Of a stretch of DNA of 64,000 bases, positions 9,264 to 18,265 are shown piece by piece. The notes under the pieces are model-generated. The model made no database searches. It was not told the DNA's origin and was given only the letters and a program-made list of their open reading frames with translations. Numbering within the stretch: position 1 is the first letter of the stretch; every line of letters starts with the position of its first letter. Origin of the DNA: Peribacillus muralis (lineage in GTDB: Bacteria > Bacillota > Bacilli > Bacillales > DSM-1321); the NCBI RefSeq assembly GCF_001645685.2, contig NZ_CP017080.1:2717036-2781035 (forward strand), written 5' to 3'. The translations under genes were made by a program, and so were the position numbers.

Positions 9264-9968
9264 TCAGTCTTGTATAGCTGCTTCCAGGGCCACCTCAACC
9301 ATTTCGTTAAATGTTGACTGACGTTCCTCGGACGACGTTTCCTCACCAGTTAAAATATGATCGGAGATGGTCAACACCGATAAAGCTTGTCGCCCGAATT
9401 TAGCTGCAAGAGTGTATAAGGCAGCTGATTCCATTTCTATCGCTAATATCTGGTATTTTGCCCATTTTTCCAATTCACCATTATCATTATAAAATTGATC
9501 GGCCGTAAACACGTTGCCGACCTTTAATTGCAAGCCTTTAGCCGTTCCTGCGTCATATGCCTTTCTTAACAAATCGAAATCGGCGGTGGGAGCAAAATCG
9601 ACTCCGCCAAAAGTCAAACGATTCATTTGTGAGTCTGTTGAAGCACTCATGGCAAGAATTACATCCCTGACCTTTACATCCTTTTGGATAGCCCCGGCAG
9701 TACCTACACGAATCAGCTTTTGGACATTATAGCTATTCATCAATTCGTTTATATAGATGGAAATCGATGGGACACCCATGCCTGTACCTTGGACAGAAAT
9801 GCGTTTCCCTTTATATGTACCTGTATATCCAAACATGTTCCGTACTTCATTATAAAGTTTGGCATCCTCTAAAAATGTTTCAGCAATGTATTTTGCACGC
9901 AATGGGTCCCCGGGAAGTAAGACCGTTTCCGCAATTTCATTTTCTTTTGCACCAATATGTACGCTCAT
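9264..9968 (-). CDS. deoD: Purine nucleoside phosphorylase, DeoD type
   Basis: 234 aa, cytosolic hexameric enzyme. It splits purine (deoxy)ribonucleosides with phosphate to give base and (deoxy)ribose-1-phosphate. Motifs are [15 protein letters not shown] (phosphate site), [24 protein letters not shown] and [11 protein letters not shown] (ribose contact), with the catalytic Asp in TISDHIL. A good AAGGAGG site precedes the ATG. The position upstream of yozD and yodN matches the B. subtilis deoD-yozD-yodN neighbourhood. Confidence 0.96.
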   Translation of the reverse strand: MSVHIGAKENEIAETVLLPGDPLRAKYIAETFLEDAKLYNEVRNMFGYTGTYKGKRISVQGTGMGVPSISIYINELMNSYNVQKLIRVGTAGAIQKDVKVRDVILAMSASTDSQMNRLTFGGVDFAPTADFDLLRKAYDAGTAKGLQLKVGNVFTADQFYNDNGELEKWAKYQILAIEMESAALYTLAAKFGRQALSVLTISDHILTGEETSSEERQSTFNEMVEVALEAAIQD

Positions 9969-10126
9969 TTAACTATGTCCTCCTTAACTTGTGGTTGAAA
10001 TGATATTCAAAAACTACTATACCATATCAACCACAAGTTAGGAAAATCGAACCTTATTCAAACGCCATAAAAGTTAAGGAGACAGCAAACATGATCTTGG
10101 CTCGGCAATTGGAGCTCATGCACCGA

Positions 10127-10155
10127 AAACAAAACGGCGGAGATCCGCCGTCTTT
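10127..10155 (-). terminator. Terminator of yozD
   Basis: GACGGCGG-ATC-TCCGCCGT type stem followed on the minus strand by TTTTGTTTT. Confidence 0.8.
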
Positions 10156-10207
10156 CGTATGTTTATTTAATTAAGGGAAAGGAAGCTGCTTACCGTCTAT
10201 TGACAGT

Positions 10208-10378
10208 CTACTCATCGACTTCTTCATCAATTATGCATTTTTCCAGAAGATATTCGAATGTGATGTCAGCAAGATCTTCAACTTCAGCTTCTGTTGGAAG
10301 ATAGCCCCGTCTTATCAATTCTTGAAAAAAGAATTCCGCTATCTCTTCTGTATCAATAAAAACCTCGATTTCTCGCAA
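10208..10378 (-). CDS. yozD: YozD-family small acidic protein
   Basis: 56 aa from a TTG at 10378. The preceding AAGGGGG lies 6 bases upstream and decides this start; no ATG is available in frame. The sequence begins REIEVFIDTEEIAEFFFQEL and continues ADITFEYLLEKCIIDEE, which I recognise as the conserved acidic YozD protein of bacilli. It is rich in Glu and Asp, without a signal or membrane segment. Function is unknown. In B. subtilis the gene also lies between deoD and yodN. It has its own terminator at 10127. Confidence 0.85.
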   Translation of the reverse strand: MREIEVFIDTEEIAEFFFQELIRRGYLPTEAEVEDLADITFEYLLEKCIIDEEVDE

Positions 10379-10538
10379 ATCATCGCCCCCTTAATTAAAG
10401 GTGTATGAATGGATAGAGACAAATATTCCAGTTAGGGATCCCATAATGGTAATTAGCGGGAAAAGCCCGCTGCTTATTGGCTATTAATGAAGCTTTTATT
10501 GGGATTTGTAATAGCGCGCCATAAAAACTTGGAAACAC

Positions 10539-11170
10539 TCACTTTGTTTGCTTCTTTTTATGATCTGGATAGATTTCCTCTGCCGCCTTTTCAATTTTAG
10601 CAAGGGCGATTTTCATGATATGACGATATTCATCATCGCCAAAATGCTCATAGAGCTTACAGTAATCATTGTATAAATCCAAAAGTCCATCAATCATTTC
10701 CTTTTTTTCATTTTTTGTCATTGTCATATCTCGCTCACCTTTACCGGGGTTGTTTTGTTTAGCAATGATAGCAAGCTCATTATTCTTCTTAGAAAGGAGC
10801 AGCCCTAATTTTTGAATAATCCCATCTGCACGCTTAGCATCGGCAATTAAAGTCAATTCTTCCTCATGCGCTTCAAGCCATTCACCATCTGTGATTCTTG
10901 ATAATTCATAGATGACATCTTCCCAGGCATTTTCCTTATAGCGCCATATTTCCGTTCGATAGCCGATTATCTTGAAATAATCTTGTTCATATCCATCTAC
11001 CTGGACTAAGTCACCTAATAAAAATTTATATTCAATATCGATTTGTTCCTTTTGATAAAGGATTTCTCCTTCATATTCATTTATCGATTGCAATGTTTTT
11101 TCGATATAAAGACCTTCACTATAGTTCACTTCATACACATAAGCACCATCGAGAAATTTTATATCGGTTA
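10539..11170 (-). pseudogene. yodN: yodN, C-terminal part, cut off by the integrative element
   Basis: The frame continues from the 19-bp repeat at 11152-11170 (codons for TDIKFL, then DGAYVYEVN) to a stop at 10539. Internal blocks such as GDLVQVDGYEQDYFKI and TEIWRYKENAWEDVIYEL identify the conserved Bacillus protein YodN. The first 28 or so codons lie 7.1 kb away at 18266-18394, beyond the element. Joining the two at the repeat gives one uninterrupted frame of about 242 residues. As it stands, only an internal GTG at 11138 could start a 199-aa product. YodN has no known function. Confidence 0.88.
11152..11170. other. Attachment-site half (direct repeat) of the integrative element
   Basis: The 19-base sequence AGAAATTTTATATCGGTTA is identical to 18300-18318. 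Each copy lies at a break in yodN, so this is the probable core of attL/attR. The identity ends exactly at 11152 and 11170. Confidence 0.85.
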
Positions 11171-11225
11171 AATTTCTAAATTATTGGGTTAAAGAAGTAT
11201 TCATACTTAAAGAAAAAAGAAAAAA

Positions 11226-11252
11226 ACCTGTGCACCGAAATGGCATACAGGT
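11226..11252 (-). terminator. Probable terminator of the 42-aa gene
   Basis: ACCTGTGC / (T)GCATACAGGT stem followed on the minus strand by AAAAA-complement T run. Confidence 0.65.
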
Positions 11253-11263
11253 CGTTTGAGGAA

Positions 11264-11392
11264 TTACTCAGCTTTTTTTAGTGGTTGTTCTTTTTTGTAG
11301 TTCTTCTTGTAGGTTCTATCAGAAAGTTCAATTAGTGCTTCAGCTATAAGTTCGATATCAGGTTCGTTGATGAATGTTACTTTGAGTTCCAT
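11264..11392 (-). CDS. Small protein of 42 aa, element-borne
   Basis: Frame found by hand: ATG at 11392 with GAGGTGATC upstream, stop at 11264. The peptide starts MELKVTFINEPDIELIAEAL and ends in a Lys-rich tail. Similar short peptides with a VTFI.EP...IAEAL start are common in Bacillus prophages, but I cannot name a family or function. It is the gene nearest to the left attachment repeat, so it is one candidate for an excision partner, although this is speculation. A terminator follows. Confidence 0.6.
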   Translation of the reverse strand: MELKVTFINEPDIELIAEALIELSDRTYKKNYKKEQPLKKAE

Positions 11393-11518
11393 GATGATCA
11401 CCTCAGATTAAGATATGTAGACTCTTTGTCTGAGGTGCTTGTATCTATTGATGGGTCAAGTGTAAATCAAAAATAAAAAATAATTTAAAATAACCATTTC
11501 ATTTCAAAAGAAATAAGA

Positions 11519-11537
11519 CATAGCCAGTTAGGCTATG
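11519..11537. terminator. Terminator-like hairpin abutting the IS1182 left end
   Basis: CATAGCC-AGTTA-GGCTATG, three bases before the insertion sequence begins. It has lost a T run on the side of the IS. Confidence 0.6.
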
Positions 11538-11540
11538 CCT

Positions 11541-13280
11541 CAGACTGTAGACAAACTCGATGAAAATCGAGTTTGTCTATTTTTATGAGTTGCACAATGT
11601 GGCCGTTGATTTCCTCTCCAGGCACTCGCTTTCCGCGGGCGGTCCGGGAGTCTCCTCGGCTTTACAGCCTGTGGGGTCTCCCGTGACTCGCACTTCCCGC
11701 AGGAGTCTCGCACCTTCCGTTCCAATCAACTTTGTTTGTCCCTTTAGATAGAACCCTACCGAGAAGGATTCTTGTTTTAAAATAGAAGGATCAAAACGTG
11801 AGGTGATGAGGATGCTTTCTACACATGATTCTATTCAGCGAGATCAACTTGAAATGATTACGTTAGATCAATTGGTGCCACCGAACCATTTGGTTCGTAA
11901 AATGGAGGCTGCCATTGACTTCACTTTCATTTATGACTTGGTGAAAGAGATGTATTCTGAGATAGGACGCCCTAGTATTGATCCCGTTGTTTTAGTCAAG
12001 CTGGCATTCATTCAATATACCTTCGGTATTCGTTCCATGCGTAAAACGATTGAAGAGGTCGAAACCAATATGGCTTACCGTTGGTTCTTAGGCTATGGTT
12101 TCCATGATAAAGTCCCTCACTTCTCTACCTTTGGCAAAAATTATGAGCGGCGCTTTAAAGATACAGACCTGTTTGAACAGATTTTCTATCACATCTTAAT
12201 GACAGCTGCCAATAAAAAGTTAATACGTGCTGAACATGTTTTCGTGGATTCCACCCATGTGAAAGCCAGTGCGAATAAGAAGAAATTTGAAAAGAAAATC
12301 GTTCGCAAAGAAACACGTGCGTATCAAAAACGACTTCAAGATGAAATCAATCAAGACCGTGAAAACCATGGAAAGAAACCTTTTCCACCGGATAAATTTG
12401 ATAGGAACTAAACGAAAGAAATAAAAGAAAGTACAACGGATTCCGAGAGTGGCTACTATGAGAAAGATGAACGAACAAAACAGTTTGCCTATTCATTCCA
12501 CGCAGCTGCAGACCGCAACGGGTTCGTATTAGGAACGATTGTAACGCCTGGAAATACGCATGATAGTCAAGTTTTAGAGCCACTTGTTGATCAAGTGATT
12601 GAGCATATTGGAAAACCGGAAGCCGTTGCGGCAGATGCCGCATATAAAACACCGGCCATTACAAGCTACCTATTTAACAAAGAAATCACGCCAGCTTTAC
12701 CCTATACGCGACCACGGACAAAAGAAGGATTCTTCCGCAAACATGAGTATGTTTACGATGAACATTTTGACTGTTACCTTTGCCCATCGGGCGAGGTTTT
12801 AACGTACTCAACAACAAATAAAGAGGGATATCGCGAGTATAAATCTCCCAAACACAAGTGTAAGACATGCTCATTTTTATCACAGTGTACGGAAAGCAAA
12901 GACCATCAAAAAGTTGGTGACACGCCATATCTGGCAAGAAAATATGGAAGAAGCAGATCATCTGCGTCATCATCAAGATGTAAAACCTATCTATGCGAAA
13001 CGCAAGGAAACGATTGAGCGTGTATTCGCAGATGCAAAAGAAAAGCATGGAATGCGTTGGACTACTTTAAGGGGACTTAAAAAATTGTCGATGCAAGCGA
13101 TGCTTACTTTCGCTGCCATGAATGTAAAGAAGATGGCCAATTGGGCATGGTAAATCCCAAAAATGGTTTAACATAGGAGGCTCGTAGAGCCCGAATCTCT
13201 TCACTATAGGCACAATTCAAAGAGAATCTCAAAAAGGGGTTCGGAATTTATAATTCCGAACCCCTTTTGTCTACAAACTG
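11541..13280 (+). mobile_element. IS1182-family insertion sequence, copy 1 (inactive)
   Basis: About 1740 bp. The ends are inverted repeats: CAGACTGTAGACAAA at 11541 and the complement of CAGTTTGTAGACAAAA ending at 13280. Just inside the left end is the hairpin ACAAACTCGAT/ATCGAGTTTGT, and inside the right end a longer hairpin AAAAGGGGTTCGGAATT/AATTCCGAACCCCTTTT. These probably insulate the element from outside transcription. The transposase between them is broken. Both flanks are terminator-like hairpins (11519-11537 and 13281-13301). A nearly identical copy enters at the right window edge. Confidence 0.88.
11812..13171 (+). pseudogene. IS1182-family transposase, disrupted
   Basis: The transposase frame begins at the ATG at 11812 (behind GAGGTGATGAGG) and reads through the DUF772-like N-terminal domain (LEMITLDQLVPPNHLVRKM, IGRPSIDPVVLVKLAF). 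It has three lesions relative to the copy at 63389: a TAA in place of an expected GAA after PDKFDRN (about 12409), one extra T in the codons for HQKVV (about 12914), and a TAA for GAA after MANWAW (13151). The DDE-type domain with AADAAYKTPA and the C-terminal ERVFADAKEKHGMRW block are otherwise preserved. Confidence 0.9.
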
Positions 13281-13301
13281 AAAGGACCTAACTGGTCCTT
13301 T
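13281..13301. terminator. Terminator hairpin abutting the IS1182 right end
   Basis: AAAGGACC-TAACT-GGTCCTTT followed by TTAATTTTTAAT. It touches the insertion sequence end with no gap. Confidence 0.75.
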
Positions 13302-13496
13302 TAATTTTTAATAAAATATTGATTTTATGCTCTTTTTCTTATGCAAAAATTCCGGGCAATAAAAAAGAACAGACTCATAAAAAGCCTGTCCTTAAAGCAA
13401 TTTATAAAATGCTATATGTTCGTCTTAAATCCAAAATTCCATGAAACCCTGATATGACAACGTTCCAGAGGATAACTAACTTCTTATAATTTTTAA

Positions 13497-13748
13497 TTAT
13501 GTCAACAAGACGCTGGGAGTGTATATGACTCCAAATAGTACAGGACCGTCACTAAAAAGATAACCTTTTCTTCTATCAGACACACAATCTAATCCTCTGT
13601 CATTTGCTCCTTCAATCTCTTCTTCGCTTAATACAGATTCAAGATACTTGATCCTAGCTCTTGTTTTTTTCTTGTCATCTTCACCATGGTAGTCATAATG
13701 CCTATCGACGTATAAACCAGCTAATTCTGCAATTTCATTTATTTTCAT
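13497..13748 (-). CDS. Hypothetical protein of 83 aa, element-borne
   Basis: The frame starts MKINEIAELAGLYVDRHYDYH with a GGGGTAA-type weak ribosome binding site. It is predicted cytosolic, with a charged middle part (EDDKKKTRARIKYLESVLSEEE) that may form a short helix. I recognise no domain. The AT-rich composition fits the rest of the element. A regulator or a small phage-type protein are both possible, and nothing in the sequence decides between them. Confidence 0.5.
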   Translation of the reverse strand: MKINEIAELAGLYVDRHYDYHGEDDKKKTRARIKYLESVLSEEEIEGANDRGLDCVSDRRKGYLFSDGPVLFGVIYTPSVLLT

Positions 13749-13832
13749 TATAATTACCCCAATTTTTTATCTGGAGCTATTATAGGGTGCTTACGCAAAC
13801 CAAAAATCGAAAATAATTTTAAAAACGGCAGA

Positions 13833-14270
13833 TTATTTATACCAATCCGTATATTTATAGTGAGTCTCAGTTTTCACATATTTTGTTCTCTTTGAATCCG
13901 AATAAAATTTAACAACTTTCTTTTCACCTGCTACAGGCCTTAAGTACTGTCCTGTTTCCGCATATTTCTTATAAGTTTTTTGAGTATAGTAGACATTTTG
14001 TTTATTTAATTGATAGTACAGATTTCCAAGATTTGTAGCGATTTTCCCTTTAGTCCAAGGTATGTATGCAGAAATTACGATACCTATAGCTCCAACAGTG
14101 AGTTTTTCTGCTTTTACATTATTCTTAAGAGTTGAGTGATACTCCCAATCTGAGTATTTATAATTTGCTTGTGCAGCCTCTACTTTATTGCTATTAGACA
14201 AACCTACAGCAGAACTACCTAACAGAAAGGTCAATGATGAAGCAACAACGATCTTCTTTAATAAATTCAA
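13833..14270 (-). CDS. Secreted protein of 145 aa with Sec signal peptide
   Basis: An N-terminal signal (MNLLKKIVVASSLTFLLGSS, likely cleavage after VEAA-Q near residue 33) is followed by a mature part of about 110 residues. The mature part is rich in Tyr and Lys, and a YKYSDWEY motif near its start is echoed by HYKYTDWYK at the very C-terminus. A hydrophobic stretch (VGAIGIVISAYIPW, about residues 59-72) lies in the middle. An AGGAGG site precedes the ATG. No known domain is recognised. The layout of signal, hydrophobic centre and basic aromatic tail recalls secreted peptide toxins, but this is only a resemblance. A small membrane protein is encoded just upstream. Confidence 0.7.
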   Translation of the reverse strand: MNLLKKIVVASSLTFLLGSSAVGLSNSNKVEAAQANYKYSDWEYHSTLKNNVKAEKLTVGAIGIVISAYIPWTKGKIATNLGNLYYQLNKQNVYYTQKTYKKYAETGQYLRPVAGEKKVVKFYSDSKRTKYVKTETHYKYTDWYK

Positions 14271-14350
14271 TTAAAAGAACCTCCTTTGGTTTATATTACT
14301 TATTATACCAAAAAAGGAAATTAATACTAGTTATTAATGTTTTTATTTTC

Positions 14351-14518
14351 CTAACTTCTTTCAAAACCTCTGATAGAATTGAAAATCAAAAACAGTATTG
14401 TAAAAGATAAGATAGTGATCGCGTTAATATCTACATCTATAAAAACGCTATACAAAACTAAAATACCTAAAACAAGTGCAGTGCTATTCAAATTTTGTTT
14501 ATTGAAAATATTCTTCAT
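14351..14518 (-). CDS. Small membrane protein of 55 aa
   Basis: Found by hand: ATG at 14518 preceded by GGAGGTTTTACAA, stop at 14351. The peptide has a short basic start (MKNIFNKQN) and two hydrophobic segments (about residues 14-26 and 33-48) joined by DVDINA, and it ends in RGFERS. Two short helices suggest a hairpin membrane protein. It precedes the secreted 145-aa protein by about 80 bases on the same strand. The pair could be an exported peptide and its membrane partner, perhaps an immunity protein; this is inference from arrangement only. Confidence 0.6.
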   Translation of the reverse strand: MKNIFNKQNLNSTALVLGILVLYSVFIDVDINAITILSFTILFLIFNSIRGFERS

Positions 14519-14649
14519 TTGTAAAACCTCCTTGTAATTATAATACTAGACAAAAGTAGTCTTCATGTAGAGTCCTACGTTAAACCAATAAGAGAGAGGT
14601 ATACCCACAAAAACAAATCTAATTGTCTCTGAGGCCCCCTCACAAACAC

Positions 14650-14884
14650 TGGTTTAATCACTTTTAGGTTTTTTTAAGGCCTTTTCTAAATTTATTTCTA
14701 CCTGGTCAATTTTTTTTCTAATTGATCAGATCGTTCGTTCAGAGCCTCAATAATCTGTTCCATCTGTAGTACCTCGTTCGATTCCATGTTTGTTGTAGTA
14801 TCTAAAGCATTTTTTCTTCCAATAACTTCCACCAGCCTTCATTTTCCATCCTTCAATTAATTTTAATATCTCTTCGGCTTTCAT
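14650..14884 (-). pseudogene. Decayed small gene(s) in the element
   Basis: Two overlapping short frames are visible: 14884-14747 (45 aa, MKAEEILKLIEGW start, AAGGAAAG upstream) and an offset frame beginning MESNEVLQMEQIIEALNER that ends in a coiled-coil-like stretch. Neither is complete, and the second looks like the genuine C-terminal half of a frameshifted gene. No family is assigned. Confidence 0.35.
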
Positions 14885-14996
14885 TAAATTCTTTCCTTAT
14901 TCTAAAATGCTCTGTGTTGAATTTTGAAGGAATCTTATACAAATATTCATATAAGAAATTAAAGTTCTGTACACAGCCATTATGGACTTCTGAGAG

Positions 14997-15200
14997 CTAT
15001 CTATTAATCATTGCGATACTTTCTTTTTCTTTAAGAGATTTTAATTTTTTAAAGACTCTTTTAAACCTTTGATCAATATTCTCTTCTAACTCTGCAATTC
15101 TTTCATCATTAGAACTAACTACCTCTTTTATTGCTAAGAGTTCTTGTTTTGTTTCTTTAAGTAGTTGTAGAAATAATAGATCTCGTTCAATTATAGCTGA
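14997..15200 (-). pseudogene. C-terminal coiled-coil fragment, truncated by the IS3 remnant
   Basis: An open frame without a start reads in from about 15200 (ERDLLFLQLLKETKQELLAI, then EELEENIDQRF-like heptads) to a TAG at 14997. It resembles the coiled-coil tail of phage or plasmid MerR-like regulators. Its 5' part is missing where the transposase fragment begins. Confidence 0.45.
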
Positions 15201-15203
15201 TTT

Positions 15204-15766
15204 ATGTATCTTACCATAGAAAAGGTTATTCAGTTAGACAATTTGCTTAAACGAGACCTTACCACCCAGACCATTAATGAGAAATGGGTAGCTGACATTA
15301 CGTATATCCACACGTTAAAAGACGGATGGTTTTATTTAGCTTCTGTATTGGATCTTCATTCTAAGAAAAAAGTAGGGTATGCCTTTTCACGTTCTATGAC
15401 GACAGAACTGGTCATAAAAGCTTTTAATAACGCACACTTATCATAAAAGCCCTCTGAGGACTTAGTTCTTCATACGGATCTTGGCTCACAATATACAAGT
15501 AGTGAGTTTACTCAACATATCCAAAACCATCATATTAAGCAATCCTTTAGCCAGAAAGGTTGCCCGTACGATAACGCCTGTATGGAATCTTTTCATGCAA
15601 TATTAAAGAAGGAAAAAGTCAACCACGTACAGTATCTAAACTACCAAACAGCAAAATTAGCAATGTCCAATTTATTAAAGGTTGGTATAACCGAAAAAGA
15701 ATTCACAGCAGCTTAGGATATAAAACCCCACAAGCCATTGAAGATCAAATTAGAAATACAGCTTAA
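15204..15766 (+). pseudogene. IS3-family transposase (OrfB) fragment
   Basis: The rve/DDE core is recognisable: NEKWVADITYIHTLKDGW and LDLHSKKKVGYAFS, then HTDLGSQYTSSEF, CPYDNACMESFHAILKKE and HSSLGYKTPQAIED. The frame is broken by a TAA near 15444 and by a later frameshift (about 15670), and the 5' third is missing. It is a different IS from the complete one at 18794. Its end overlaps the stop of the convergent replication-like gene. Confidence 0.85.
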
Positions 15767-16575
15767 GATTTAACTTTTTTGTGTTCAAAATATTGACTCA
15801 AATCCACATTATGATTTGCAATTTTTTCGAGACATTTGTAAGCAAAGCCTTTAATCTTATGCTCTGGAACATTTATGTAACGCTTACTTACAATTGTGTC
15901 ATTAACGAATTTTTCAATTAAGGAATTCCATTGCTTTTTGGAATATCTACCTAGGGAAAACTTAATGTAGAACTTATTAGATTCATTTGTTAATAATTCT
16001 CTAAATTTATCGCATGTTAAAGGTTTCTTGAAATTACAATTGTAATTATCTTTATTTGTATTTATTTCTTTGTTATCTTGTTTATTTGTAAATGTACTCT
16101 CAGTAAAGTTCTCTGAGTATTGTACTATGGGTACTTTAGTAAAGTTGCTCTCTTGCACCGAAAGTACAACAGTAATTTTTTCGGTAATGACAAGGTTTGA
16201 ATGAATCATTGTATCTAAACTTCTTATTACAAATCCTTGTTCTTGAAGTCCTTTAATCTGATCAATAACGAATTCATCGAACTCATCTTGATTAAATGGT
16301 ACATCTGATACATTGTAAAAATAATTCTTCTTGCCATCTTTGTAGCAACTGAATCCCATCGCATATTTTTTCTCAGCAAGTTCTTTCCATCCTGCATCAA
16401 CATTTTTACGAGTATAAAAACCTTGGAGCTGAGTTTTGAACAATGTCCAATCTTCTGGAAAACTCATGATATGAGATAATAAGCCAAGTGCTCTTAAATC
16501 TTTTAAATCACCCTGTAGCGGATTATTATGAATTTGAGCATAGTTGGAAGTCTTTCTTCTTTTGATAATAGACAT
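15763..16575 (-). CDS. Replication-initiation-like winged-helix protein
   Basis: 270 aa, ATG at 16575 after AAGGGGAAGAAATC. The N-terminal part (about residues 15-90, with LKDLRALGLLSHIMSFPEDW and YTRKNVDAGWKELAEKKYAMGF) has the pattern of the helix-turn-helix domain found in phage and plasmid replisome organisers of Firmicutes. That domain usually recognises an origin within its own gene. The middle (about 150-180) is low-complexity and Asn-rich, and the C-terminal part is basic and helical. It is probably the element's own replication or maintenance gene. The exact family is uncertain. Confidence 0.6.
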   Translation of the reverse strand: MSIIKRRKTSNYAQIHNNPLQGDLKDLRALGLLSHIMSFPEDWTLFKTQLQGFYTRKNVDAGWKELAEKKYAMGFSCYKDGKKNYFYNVSDVPFNQDEFDEFVIDQIKGLQEQGFVIRSLDTMIHSNLVITEKITVVLSVQESNFTKVPIVQYSENFTESTFTNKQDNKEINTNKDNYNCNFKKPLTCDKFRELLTNESNKFYIKFSLGRYSKKQWNSLIEKFVNDTIVSKRYINVPEHKIKGFAYKCLEKIANHNVDLSQYFEHKKVKS

Positions 16576-16762
16576 GATTTCTTCCCCTTTGACACGGCTA
16601 AAGAAGACATGCTAAAATTTAATAGTAGAGGTCTATCTTCTGTGTTTTGTATTAAGGGAGTGGGAAGGGTCCTAATCTTACACCTCTCTCTTATTTAATT
16701 ATATAATTTTCAGAATATTACGAACATTAAAAGAAAACGAGAGATAATATATCCCTCGAAAT

Positions 16763-18241
16763 TTAAATTTTTTTATGAAACTCTATAGAAATTGTTGGTT
16801 CAACTCGATCTACTTTTGTGTCATGGCTACTGCTCATGTTACTGCTAAAATTAATCTTTTTAATAATCATTTTTAAGAAGGCATTAACTTCACCATTTTC
16901 TAAATCGCTAAAATCGTTGAGAGTAAATAAGATTCTTTCCAATCTTTCTTGCTCTTGATCAGTATTTAATACGTTCTCACGTTGCATATTAATTAATTCA
17001 ATTTGTTGTTCGATATTCTGAATTTGTTCATTAACTTCATTTCTTAATTCTTCAAATTCCTGTTTTGTAATTTCTCCGTCAGAACGCATTATTGCAAGGT
17101 TTTTACTTCTCTTATTGACACGATTTAAAGAGTTTTGCAAGTCTGTTTTTTGTTCCATCAGCGTCTTCTCAATAGTTGAGGTGTCTCTTGTCTTTAGTCG
17201 TTCTAATGATTGCTCAAGCTGAGGTCTTAAATTTTGAACAGCCTTTATAACAGCTTCTTCAATCGGAAGATATTTATGACCTCGATCTTCACATTTGTTG
17301 TTGTCGATTTTATAAGAGCAAGTCTTTAGGAATTCAGTTCCATTTCCATCTTTTTGAATGTACCTTTTTCTTCCACAACAGTTACAGTAAATAAGACCAT
17401 GAAGTTTTCTTGTAGCAATACCTTTTTGTCTGAACTCACGATTTTTTTCTCCAACCACCCTTTGAGCTTCAAAAAACTCTTGCTTCGTTACGATTCCTTC
17501 ATGAGCATTTTCAACAAATACTTCATCAACAACTTTTCCATTAACTCGCCTCTTCATGGATACGCAGCCATAATAAACATCGTTCTTTCTAAGTATTGAA
17601 ATATGAGAAGTAGTTAAAACTTTTCCTTGTCGACTTCTCCACTTTAAAGCATCTAATTCTCTTGCTATGCGATTGGAAGAATATCCTTTTATGGTTTTCT
17701 CAAAAATAAATTTGATGATACGTGCTTCATCTTCTCTGATTACAAGCTTCTTTTCCTCGTTCTTGTTATACCCAAGAGGAACTTTATTGCTCATCACCCA
17801 TTTACCTTGTGCTGCCGCTGCCAGTCTTCCTCTGCCCATACGTTTGCGAATTTGCTTCCACTCATAATTTGCTAGTAAACTTGAAAAGCTAAATAATAAA
17901 TCATTTGACTCGTTATTGAAGTCAATCTCACCAGATGGAGTCAATATCTTGATGTCATTTAATATGAAAATTCTTTTGATTTGTTCTGCCTGAATATTGT
18001 CACGAGTCAGCCTGTCAATATCCATAACTAGCACGTAATCATAGTCAGGAAGATTTTCTAGCAGTTTATTGAGCTGAGGTCTTTCTGTGTCCATACCCGA
18101 GGAGACTTCTTCGTAAATCTCAAAATGTAAGTTGTTTTTTTCGGCCAACTTAACCAAAGCATTTCTGTGAGAATATAGAACTTCCTCGACACCTCGATTT
18201 TCTTCATCTCTCGATAGTCGTAGATAAATAGCTGAAAGCAT
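16763..18241 (-). CDS. Large serine recombinase (site-specific integrase)
   Basis: 492 aa from the ATG at 18241, chosen because AAAAAGGGGG lies 7 bases before it; an upstream ATG at 18265 overlaps that site. The resolvase domain has the catalytic Ser10 in AIYLRLSRDEE and the DRLTRD helix near residue 76. Next come the recombinase domain (PLGYNKN, ISILRKNDVYYG), a zinc ribbon (IYCNCCGR and later CSYK...NKCEDRGH) and a long C-terminal coiled coil (about 355-445) typical of large serine integrases. It stands 59 bases from the right repeat, transcribed away from it. All key residues are present, so it is probably functional. Confidence 0.93.
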   Translation of the reverse strand: MLSAIYLRLSRDEENRGVEEVLYSHRNALVKLAEKNNLHFEIYEEVSSGMDTERPQLNKLLENLPDYDYVLVMDIDRLTRDNIQAEQIKRIFILNDIKILTPSGEIDFNNESNDLLFSFSSLLANYEWKQIRKRMGRGRLAAAAQGKWVMSNKVPLGYNKNEEKKLVIREDEARIIKFIFEKTIKGYSSNRIARELDALKWRSRQGKVLTTSHISILRKNDVYYGCVSMKRRVNGKVVDEVFVENAHEGIVTKQEFFEAQRVVGEKNREFRQKGIATRKLHGLIYCNCCGRKRYIQKDGNGTEFLKTCSYKIDNNKCEDRGHKYLPIEEAVIKAVQNLRPQLEQSLERLKTRDTSTIEKTLMEQKTDLQNSLNRVNKRSKNLAIMRSDGEITKQEFEELRNEVNEQIQNIEQQIELINMQRENVLNTDQEQERLERILFTLNDFSDLENGEVNAFLKMIIKKINFSSNMSSSHDTKVDRVEPTISIEFHKKI

Positions 18242-18265
18242 AAATATCCCCCTTTTTATGTACAC

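Noticed and set aside
10091..10174. 27-codon frame with AAGGAGAC upstream between deoD and yozD
   Set aside because: It runs straight through the yozD terminator hairpin and has no protein-like pattern, despite the good ribosome site.
11203..12411. The 202-aa N-terminal transposase frame read as a separate gene
   Set aside because: It is the first part of a single transposase interrupted by a stop; reported as a pseudogene.
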